This document shows positions 1-5,107 of a stretch of 5,107 bases of DNA, piece after piece. Numbering within the stretch: the stretch's first letter is position 1; every line of letters starts with the position of its first letter. Location: the NCBI GenBank assembly GCA_001873075.1, contig MNYL01000125.1, positions 1-5,107 of the forward strand. Reading direction: 5' to 3'. The translations under genes were made by a program, and so were the position numbers. A model generated the notes under the pieces. It searched no databases, had not been told where the DNA came from, and saw nothing but the letters and a program-made list of their open reading frames with translations. This DNA comes from Fibrobacteres bacterium CG2_30_45_31. GTDB lineage: Bacteria; Fibrobacterota; Fibrobacteria; Fibrobacterales; Fibrobacteraceae.

Positions 1-3000
1 GTCCAACTCTACTCTCAGCGGACTCACCGAAGGAGATGCTGGATCCGATGTGTTTGAAGGAGTGAGTGTTGTAAGTGTCGTAGATTCTACTATAACTTTT
101 TGTTCGCCCACAATACGCACCCAAGGGTTGTAAAGATGCGGCGAATTCCCACTTAAATCACGACCCACCCCGGGAACAAAACGCACACTATCACCTACCG
201 AAGGAACTTCACCCACACGAGCACTATAAAGGATTTCATAACGGTAATGCTCATCATAACGCCCGCCAGAAATGGAATGGAACACTCCATCCATTTGTTT
301 TCCTGAACGCCAAAAGTGATATTCAAAAAGGCTATCAAATGGGATTTCATTCGCTTCGAGTGATTCACTAAAACTTAACGTCAGTGCAACGACATCGTTT
401 TTGCGCAAAACCACAGAAGCACTCAAAAGAATTGGGCCCACTTTATCTTGGATACGCCCCGTCACTTCAAAGGGAACCGATTTTCCTGAATCAGCACCCT
501 CTGTGGGAACATAGGTAAACCATGTGGTCACATCACCAGAATAGGGATTTTCTTGCATCCCCGTAAATACGGCTTTCGTAAATGCATTAGAAGTGAAGGA
601 CAAAGAAGATTTACCCATTTTTGCAGAGTTCAAAGCATTCCTATTTTCAGAATGAACAAGACTATCGCCAAATTGCCAAAAGAGGGAATCGGGGGAATCT
701 TTGCCGCTCAGTGACCGGCTGTAATTCAAGTATAGACTGTCCGCAACACCGTCGCCATTCCGATCATACATTCCTGCAGTTTCAAGTGTAGGAACAGGGG
801 GTTCTCTAAGAGTGATGTTCTGCCAAGAAAGCATATTGGATATTGTCATTCCAGAAACAGTGAACGACGCATTTTCTACACCATGTCGGCTCATCACCCA
901 GAATGTGGCTCGCCCATTTTCAAGAACAATGGATGTTATTTCATGTTGCAAAGAATCTAAGAAAATAAGAGAATCTGGAGTCGAGAGCTGTAATTCTTCA
1001 TTACAAATGGAGCACGTGGCTCCCATATAGAAAATACCCACATTCACAGGATACGGCGTCGCAGCCCATTCTCCCAAAGTGGTTGTGACCACATCTCCAG
1101 GGATTTCAATCCAAGACGAGTCGGCGAAGGCAATGGTAGGGAGTGGATATTCCGGGATAGTGAAATAAATTTCATCATACAAGGAAGGATCGGAGGCAAG
1201 AGAAAAATGCAAGCAATAAATTCCTGGCGCTAAAGAGCGATTGAGAATTATTGCCGCTGTGTCAACCGTAAATCCAGTATAGCCAGAATCAATAGTGATA
1301 CCGCCATAGTTGAGGCCTTCAGTAAGCGTGACCCCTTTTTCAGAGAGCGCCCCTCCCGTTAGCATAAAATCGGAAGCCGCGAGGGTCGTCTCTGTAGTGA
1401 GTATTTTTGAATAGTCACACGTTAAGGATTTGCCTTTCACAATTTGCCAAATTTCATATTGAATGAGGTTCGCAGCAGTGTTCATTTTTTGAGGATAATA
1501 AGTTCGTTCCGTTTGCAAATCCATGGTCGTACGCATCATGAAATTGGAACCGGGCCTAGATCTTTCCGCATAAAAGATGTGGAAGGAATAAGTTCTGCCT
1601 TCCACTAGGGTGTCGCCCGTGGTTCGACCAATGGTGTCAAGGTTCACAGAACCTTCCAAAGCCGCATGTTTGCCTCCCAAATCAACCACAAGACGTTCAT
1701 CAATAAAGACCCAAACATCATCATCGCCACGAAATTCAAAATACTGACCCTTTACATACCTAAATTCCGCTTGTACTTTCATAGAGAAACTGTAATTGTG
1801 CTTTCCCTGCCAATCTTTTCCTGCCACACTATCCCATTTGGGATTCTCAATGGTCGAGTCACTATCAAGATATTGGAAATCATCAATGGGGAAAAAGCCC
1901 ACTTTCCCCGCGGCTTCATCTTCATCCATATCAGCGACCCAAAAACCTTCATCGTCCAAAGTCATCTCAATATCACGGCAAGTCGCATTGGTATACCCCT
2001 TTTTAATGGTATCCGCAATAAACCAACCGTTGAGATCATTCGCCGCAGTACATTCCGAGGGAAAAGAGGCGTCATTGCGAACAGGGAGACCATTGGCACC
2101 AAGACTATTTTGCACCATACCCGTCATCGCAACAGAGCCGCCTCCACACTCATCACTCCCAATGCCAAAATCAGGATCCGTCACGTTATCTTTTTCTAGC
2201 TCGCCTAGCCAATCAAAAACCATCACAGCAAGATTACGAGAACACTCTGCGAGTCCCCCAGGGAAAGCAGTGCTTAAAACAGGCAAGCCTGAAGGATATG
2301 GATACGGTTTGATCCAAATCGAATCGCTAATACTCATGAGGCTATCCAAAACAATAGGCGCCCCTGCAACAAGGCCCGATGCCGTATAGATTTCGCGACC
2401 AATAATCTGTTTAAAAAAGACTCTATTCATTACGGTTGTTGACGTATACTTCGTTTGATACCAGCCACAATACCCCGGAATCGCTTCCATATGTACAGTA
2501 TCCTTCCCCACAATCATAGAGGGAATTGTATTGCTCCAAGGGTTTCTAAAACGAATAATATGCGTGGAGTCAAAACACACACCAATGCCAAGTTGTGCAG
2601 AATTCGCCTCCGAAGAAGCGTCCATTCCGTCTACAAAAACTTGCGAATTTTGAGATAAAACGGGAGCAACATCCACCGTTCCTTCAATCGGGAACGTTTG
2701 ATTGGTCGCTGAAGACTTGAAATAAACGGGCATTACAGAAGAAACGGAAGTTTTTTCAAGAGTGACAAAAAACCAGCCGCAAAGCGAGGTATCACCAGTA
2801 GCGACTTGCATTGCTAAAGTGTCCCCGCCCCAAATCATCTGAGGAACCAGGCGAGAACCCCAGGGACTCTTGAAATAAATTCGCTTAGAATCATCTACGA
2901 AAGCACTTGAAGAACTCGTGATTTCTGAAGAAGAACTGGAAGGGGGTGAAAGGCTCACCTCATAAGAGATCTCGGTAGTGAATACCCATATTTCTGTAGT

Positions 3001-3321
3001 GCCCCCTGCAAACAAAGAATCCACAAAAGGATGCAAATTCCAAGAGGTGGATTCCGTTTGAAGAGAAAGCATCCAATGCGAACCAATGGAATCGAATGAA
3101 GCGTTGATCGTAAAACTAAACCAGCCATCCCCTTCTGGAGTCATTCGACAGGAATCGTTCTCCGTTGGAGAACAGAAGTCCCCCAGCAAGTAGTGATTTT
3201 CATTGACTATATCGCTATCAGAGGTCCACGGTGATTGTATATGAATAACATGGGGCTGCGCCCAAGCCGAAGTTGCCAGAAACAGGCAAAATCCAAAAAA
3301 AACAAAAGAAACCTTACCCAT
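1..3321 (-). CDS. Fibro-slime domain secreted surface protein (partial, C-terminus outside window)
   Basis: This frame is open for 1107 codons from the ATG at 3321 to the window edge. Residues 1-21 are a signal peptide: a Lys, a long Phe/Leu-rich core, and a probable cut after Ala-Trp-Ala21. Three related modules follow (24-114, 146-232, 254-340); a Ser-rich linker (128-139) separates the first two. Residues about 341-602 are a complete fibro-slime domain, with Cys 360, 392, 424 and 448, the segment GFFPIDDFQYLD (475-486), the core FRGDDDVWVFID (530-541), VVDLGG (545-550) and FYAERSRPGSNF (583-594). Then come Ig-like beta-rich segments with a CxxC pair (770, 773), a Ca-binding-type loop DRNGDGVAD (853-861), DKVGPILLSA (959-968) and a Thr/Ser/Pro-rich stretch near 1080-1107. 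Fibro-slime proteins are abundant in Fibrobacter succinogenes, where several are linked to the outer membrane and cellulose binding. Export is supported by the sequence; a role in fibre adhesion is inferred. No catalytic domain was recognised. The ATG at 3321 is chosen because AGGAG lies six bases upstream. Confidence 0.9.
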   Translation of the reverse strand, partial: MGKVSFVFFGFCLFLATSAWAQPHVIHIQSPWTSDSDIVNENHYLLGDFCSPTENDSCRMTPEGDGWFSFTINASFDSIGSHWMLSLQTESTSWNLHPFVDSLFAGGTTEIWVFTTEISYEVSLSPPSSSSSEITSSSSAFVDDSKRIYFKSPWGSRLVPQMIWGGDTLAMQVATGDTSLCGWFFVTLEKTSVSSVMPVYFKSSATNQTFPIEGTVDVAPVLSQNSQVFVDGMDASSEANSAQLGIGVCFDSTHIIRFRNPWSNTIPSMIVGKDTVHMEAIPGYCGWYQTKYTSTTVMNRVFFKQIIGREIYTASGLVAGAPIVLDSLMSISDSIWIKPYPYPSGLPVLSTAFPGGLAECSRNLAVMVFDWLGELEKDNVTDPDFGIGSDECGGGSVAMTGMVQNSLGANGLPVRNDASFPSECTAANDLNGWFIADTIKKGYTNATCRDIEMTLDDEGFWVADMDEDEAAGKVGFFPIDDFQYLDSDSTIENPKWDSVAGKDWQGKHNYSFSMKVQAEFRYVKGQYFEFRGDDDVWVFIDERLVVDLGGKHAALEGSVNLDTIGRTTGDTLVEGRTYSFHIFYAERSRPGSNFMMRTTMDLQTERTYYPQKMNTAANLIQYEIWQIVKGKSLTCDYSKILTTETTLAASDFMLTGGALSEKGVTLTEGLNYGGITIDSGYTGFTVDTAAIILNRSLAPGIYCLHFSLASDPSLYDEIYFTIPEYPLPTIAFADSSWIEIPGDVVTTTLGEWAATPYPVNVGIFYMGATCSICNEELQLSTPDSLIFLDSLQHEITSIVLENGRATFWVMSRHGVENASFTVSGMTISNMLSWQNITLREPPVPTLETAGMYDRNGDGVADSLYLNYSRSLSGKDSPDSLFWQFGDSLVHSENRNALNSAKMGKSSLSFTSNAFTKAVFTGMQENPYSGDVTTWFTYVPTEGADSGKSVPFEVTGRIQDKVGPILLSASVVLRKNDVVALTLSFSESLEANEIPFDSLFEYHFWRSGKQMDGVFHSISGGRYDEHYRYEILYSARVGEVPSVGDSVRFVPGVGRDLSGNSPHLYNPWVRIVGEQKVIVESTTLTTLTPSNTSDPASPSVSPLRVELD
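2302..3252 (-). repeat. Three related N-terminal protein modules (PW...GW repeats) in the fibro-slime gene
   Basis: The encoded residues 24-114, 146-232 and 254-340 look like three diverged copies of a module of about 87-91 residues. Each opens with a beta-strand ending in Pro-Trp (VIHIQSPW at 25-32, RIYFKSPW at 147-154, IIRFRNPW at 255-262), has a central Gly-Trp followed by aromatic residues (66-67, 182-183, 286-287) and closes with a short hydrophobic strand (EIWVF, QVFVD, SIWIK). The second and third are closest to each other: both carry a Met-Ile...Gly-x-Asp-Thr...Met stretch and a Cys-Gly-Trp. A Ser-rich linker separates modules one and two. The exposed-looking Trp residues would suit a carbohydrate-binding module, but that is inference; I could not assign a named family. 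Confidence 0.6.
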
Positions 3322-3327
3322 CCCATT

Positions 3328-3332
3328 CTCCT
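3328..3332 (-). promoter_or_regulatory. Ribosome binding site of the fibro-slime gene
   Basis: On the minus strand AGGAG is followed by six bases and then ATG at 3321. This decides the start: another ATG at 3326 is out of frame and only one base after AGGAGA, too close to be used well. Confidence 0.8.
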
Positions 3333-3346
3333 ATAAACAAAACCCC

Positions 3347-3457
3347 AATTGTTCTCAAATATAGGACCAATAAATATTTTTTCCAAGTAAAATTAACTTC
3401 TTAAAATGGCAAATTTAACAACGTATCAACGAAATAGGAGGGTTTTAATTGTTCTCA
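3347..3457. repeat. 11-bp direct repeat, two copies 100 bases apart
   Basis: The plus-strand sequence AATTGTTCTCA (TGAGAACAATT on the minus strand) occurs at 3347-3357 and again, without mismatch, at 3447-3457. The first copy abuts the -10 box and covers the predicted transcription start of the fibro-slime gene; the second lies about 60 bases upstream of the -35 box. Their flanks differ, so this is not the trace of a longer duplication. The layout would suit a pair of operators for a looping or cooperative regulator, but this is inference from position alone. Confidence 0.45.
3358..3386 (-). promoter_or_regulatory. Sigma70-like promoter for the fibro-slime gene
   Basis: Reading the minus strand, a -35 box TTGGAA (3386-3381) is separated by exactly 17 bases from a -10 box TATATT (3363-3358). 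The spacer is AT-rich on its upstream side. Transcription would begin near 3351, giving a leader of about 30 bases containing the AGGAG site. It lies downstream of the terminator of the preceding operon, so the fibro-slime gene should be transcribed independently. The 11-bp repeat copy at 3347-3357 covers the predicted start site. Confidence 0.65.
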
Positions 3458-3460
3458 GCA

Positions 3461-3479
3461 GTTTTTATCGGTTAAAAAC
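3461..3479. repeat. 7-bp inverted repeat in the intergenic region
   Basis: GTTTTTA (3461-3467) and TAAAAAC (3473-3479) form a perfect AT-rich inverted repeat around a 5-base loop, between the terminator and the upstream copy of the direct repeat. It has too little GC to be a strong RNA hairpin. It might be a protein-binding palindrome or a chance feature of AT-rich sequence. Confidence 0.3.
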
Positions 3480-3489
3480 GCAGCCAAAC

Positions 3490-3518
3490 AAAAAAGAGTG
3501 CCGTGAAATAGCACTCTT
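3490..3518 (-). terminator. Rho-independent terminator after the methyltransferase gene
   Basis: On the minus strand an 8-bp perfect stem, AAGAGTGC (3518-3511) paired with GCACTCTT (3501-3494), encloses a 9-base loop. It is followed by a T-rich tail, TTTTGTTT. The hairpin begins 20 bases after the stop codon at 3539. It lacks a T-tract on the plus-strand side, so it acts in the minus direction and closes the operon that ends with the methyltransferase gene. Confidence 0.85.
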
Positions 3519-3538
3519 CAGGTTGAAATATTTCTGGA

Positions 3539-4714
3539 TCACTCACGTTGTAAAAGCACCATTGTTTCTAAGTGGGGCGTCCCCGGAAACATATCCAAGG
3601 GTTGAATGGTGACGGGTTTATACCCCAAAATTTTCCACATATGGAGTTCCCGTGGGATTTCATCCGTGCCACAAAAGATATGGAGAACGCGATCCGGATT
3701 ACGAGCGGCAAGTGCGGAAATCACTCCCGGTTCCGTTCCTTTGCGAGGCGGATCCAAAAGGATTAACTCTGGCCGTTTAGAATTTGGAATACGTTCCATC
3801 ACAAAATCCGCGTTAATATTGCCGGTCATAAAGTGGAAATTCTTCTTTTTTAAGAATCGAGCACTATCTTTTGCGGATTCAATGGAGGGACCTTCCCATT
3901 CCACTCCCAAGACCTCTCCCGCAGCATCACCAATGCCAAAAGAAAAAAGACCATAACCACAATAAAGATCCAAAAGCCGATGCTGTGGCGTCACCTTCAG
4001 CAAGCGAGAAGCCTGTTCTAACATCTGTGGAATCTGAGATTCGTTAATTTGGCTAAAGCCCGTCACGGGGTATTTTAATCGGAATTTTCCGAGATCAAGG
4101 GAAAGTTCGCGAGGACCGTAAAGCGACTTAAAAGCGAGTGCGTCTGTAGGACGCGAAGTTTCAAGGTAATAATCGGAACACGTGGGATCAAAGTAAACAT
4201 GAGCGGCCGTTACTTTCAATGGCAAGTCTTGTAAATACACCGCGATTTGTTTTAGCTTGCGAACCACCGTCGCATCCATTTTGAACACATTGAACAAAAC
4301 CACCCGATAACGATAAGAACCCCGAATGATAATCCAATTTAACGCCTCGGCCAGCGGCAAGAACGCAGGCGTCGATAGCTTCTCTGCCAAAAACTCATAA
4401 ATGGCATTATGTTCATCCGGCTCCAATACCGAAGAGAGCCTGGCGTCTTCGTCTTGGTTTGTCGCAAAACCAAGCACAAATTTTCCATGAAAAAAATTGG
4501 CACGACGCTTTGTAGTGGTGCGATAGCCGCGAGGAATAGGACTTGCAATGATAGATTCGAGTCTGCCTTCTATGTTATTATTTCTACAAAAAAGTGTAAA
4601 AGCTTGTTGTTTGATTTCGAGTTCATCTCGATAATCAAGAACACTTAAAAGTTCCCCAGGTACATTGGAAAGTACCGAAGGACAAAACTGTTTTATGGCT
4701 TCTTGAAAATACAT
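3539..4714 (-). CDS. TrmA/RlmC/RlmD-family RNA (uracil-5-)-methyltransferase
   Basis: Complete protein of 391 residues, close to the length of E. coli TrmA (366). The family transfers a methyl group from S-adenosylmethionine to C5 of a uracil in tRNA or 23S rRNA. The C-terminal half carries its motifs in order: FSQIN (220-224), the SAM-binding LDLYCGYGLFSF (248-259), LLDPPRKG (319-326), the probable nucleophile Cys348 in HIFCGTDEIPREL, and DMFPGTPHLET (374-384) with probable catalytic base Glu383. The usual SCNPxTL around the nucleophile is altered to FCGTDEI, so the copy is divergent. There is no CxxxxxCxxC iron-sulfur motif and no obvious TRAM domain, which makes it more like TrmA than RlmD; the exact target (tRNA U54 or an rRNA uracil) cannot be fixed from sequence. 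The start is supported by a GGGGAG site just upstream. It follows the NlpE-like gene by 9 bases and is followed by a terminator. Confidence 0.88.
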   Translation of the reverse strand: MYFQEAIKQFCPSVLSNVPGELLSVLDYRDELEIKQQAFTLFCRNNNIEGRLESIIASPIPRGYRTTTKRRANFFHGKFVLGFATNQDEDARLSSVLEPDEHNAIYEFLAEKLSTPAFLPLAEALNWIIIRGSYRYRVVLFNVFKMDATVVRKLKQIAVYLQDLPLKVTAAHVYFDPTCSDYYLETSRPTDALAFKSLYGPRELSLDLGKFRLKYPVTGFSQINESQIPQMLEQASRLLKVTPQHRLLDLYCGYGLFSFGIGDAAGEVLGVEWEGPSIESAKDSARFLKKKNFHFMTGNINADFVMERIPNSKRPELILLDPPRKGTEPGVISALAARNPDRVLHIFCGTDEIPRELHMWKILGYKPVTIQPLDMFPGTPHLETMVLLQRE

Positions 4715-4717
4715 AAG

Positions 4718-4726
4718 CTCCCCTTA
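4718..4726 (-). promoter_or_regulatory. Ribosome binding site overlapping the operon junction
   Basis: On the minus strand the stop codon TAA of the NlpE-like gene (4726-4724) runs directly into GGGGAG (4723-4718), then CTT and the ATG at 4714. The Shine-Dalgarno sequence AAGGGGAG therefore includes the last two bases of the stop codon. This suggests the methyltransferase is translationally coupled to the upstream gene and supports the ATG at 4714 as its start. Confidence 0.7.
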
Positions 4727-5107
4727 TTTCGATACCGTCATTGGTTTATTTAAAATACGAATTAATTGATAGGGTTCACCAGACTCATCTACATGTTCTT
4801 TGCCTGTAAAGTCTAAGAGCACCATGGAAAAGCCTTTTTTACTCTTCAATGAGAGAATGCGAGGGCTATTCGCAAATTGAATACGAATAAATTCGAGAGA
4901 ATCTTTATAGGATGCGGCGCTAACCTGAGTGATTGCGGAATCCCGCATTTCAGTTTCTTCTATTTGGGCTCCCCCCAGAGAATCGAGAATCATTTTAACT
5001 TGAACGCCTTCACAATCTTCGCAGGGGAAACGCCCTACATAAGTCCCCGCAAGTGTTTTAGGGGCTTCAATTGCAGGGAGTTTGGAGAATACCGGTTTAG
5101 GTTGTTC
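4724..5107 (-). CDS. NlpE-like envelope protein (partial, N-terminus outside window)
   Basis: The open frame enters at the right edge and gives 127 residues to the TAA at 4724. An internal ATG at 4993 is not the start, because clear family sequence lies upstream of it. The fragment has a Pro/Lys-containing lead-in (1-18), then GTYVGRFPCEDCEGV (21-35), which matches the signature of the NlpE N-terminal domain (GxYxGxLPCxDCxG) with its CxxC pair at 29 and 32. Near the end, LDFTGKEHVDESGEPYQLIRI resembles the closing strands of that domain. NlpE in E. coli is an outer-membrane lipoprotein that senses surface contact and envelope stress and was first linked to copper tolerance; many bacteria have one-domain relatives of unknown role. 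The middle of this copy is divergent and the domain runs almost to the C-terminus, so a second NlpE domain is absent. A lipoprotein signal would lie outside the window. It is probably co-transcribed with the methyltransferase gene. Confidence 0.72.
   Translation of the reverse strand, partial: EQPKPVFSKLPAIEAPKTLAGTYVGRFPCEDCEGVQVKMILDSLGGAQIEETEMRDSAITQVSAASYKDSLEFIRIQFANSPRILSLKSKKGFSMVLLDFTGKEHVDESGEPYQLIRILNKPMTVSK

Noticed and set aside
739..765. Dockerin domain in the surface protein
   Set aside because: Only one DxNxDGxxD loop is visible; a type I dockerin needs two at a regular spacing.
812..1030. Plus-strand open frame of 72 codons
   Set aside because: It is antisense to the continuous minus-strand surface protein gene and resembles no family I know.
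1666..2389. Two overlapping plus-strand open frames of 177 and 197 codons
   Set aside because: Both lie opposite the fibro-slime domain core, whose minus-strand reading gives strongly recognisable protein sequence. The plus-strand translations show no known motif and are low-complexity in a way typical of antisense shadows.
3324..3326. Alternative ATG five bases upstream of the fibro-slime start
   Set aside because: It is out of frame with the signal peptide and only one base away from the ribosome binding site.
3322..3538. Riboswitch or small RNA in the intergenic region
   Set aside because: The predicted leader is only about 30 bases, and apart from the terminator and a weak AT-rich inverted repeat there is no structured element.
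3406..3612. Plus-strand open frame of 68 codons crossing the intergenic region
   Set aside because: It runs across the minus-strand terminator and into the end of the methyltransferase gene, and shows no protein motif.
4724..4993. ATG at 4993 as the start of the NlpE-like gene (89 residues)
   Set aside because: The frame stays open to the window edge and the upstream 38 codons encode the NlpE signature with CEDC, so the ATG is internal.

Overview
The window looks like a chromosomal piece of a Fibrobacter-type bacterium (phylum Fibrobacterota, gut or rumen fibre degraders). The main reason is the large minus-strand gene, whose product has the fibro-slime domain and the accessory domains typical of Fibrobacter succinogenes surface proteins. 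The moderate GC content by eye and the AT-rich, sigma70-like promoter fit this. No taxonomy search was possible.

All coding is on the minus strand, so the window reads from right to left. At the right edge (5107 to 4724) is the C-terminal part of an NlpE-like envelope protein; its start lies outside the window. Nine bases after its stop, with the ribosome binding site touching the stop codon, begins a complete TrmA/RlmC/RlmD-family RNA (uracil-5-)-methyltransferase gene (4714 to 3539). These two probably form the end of one operon, which closes at a clear rho-independent terminator (3490 to 3518).

A 217-base intergenic region (3322 to 3538) follows. It holds the terminator, a 7-bp inverted repeat, two copies of an 11-bp direct repeat exactly 100 bases apart, and a good sigma70-like promoter with a 17-bp spacer for the next gene. 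That gene fills 3321 to 1 and runs off the left edge. It encodes a secreted protein of more than 1107 residues: signal peptide, three related N-terminal modules (the first followed by a Ser-rich linker), a full fibro-slime domain, and C-terminal Ig-like or Ca-binding segments.

The two transcription units look unrelated in function: a housekeeping and envelope operon, then an independently promoted surface protein probably involved in contact with plant fibre. I see no mobile element, CRISPR array, tRNA, rRNA or plus-strand gene. No stretch over 300 bases lacks a gene.
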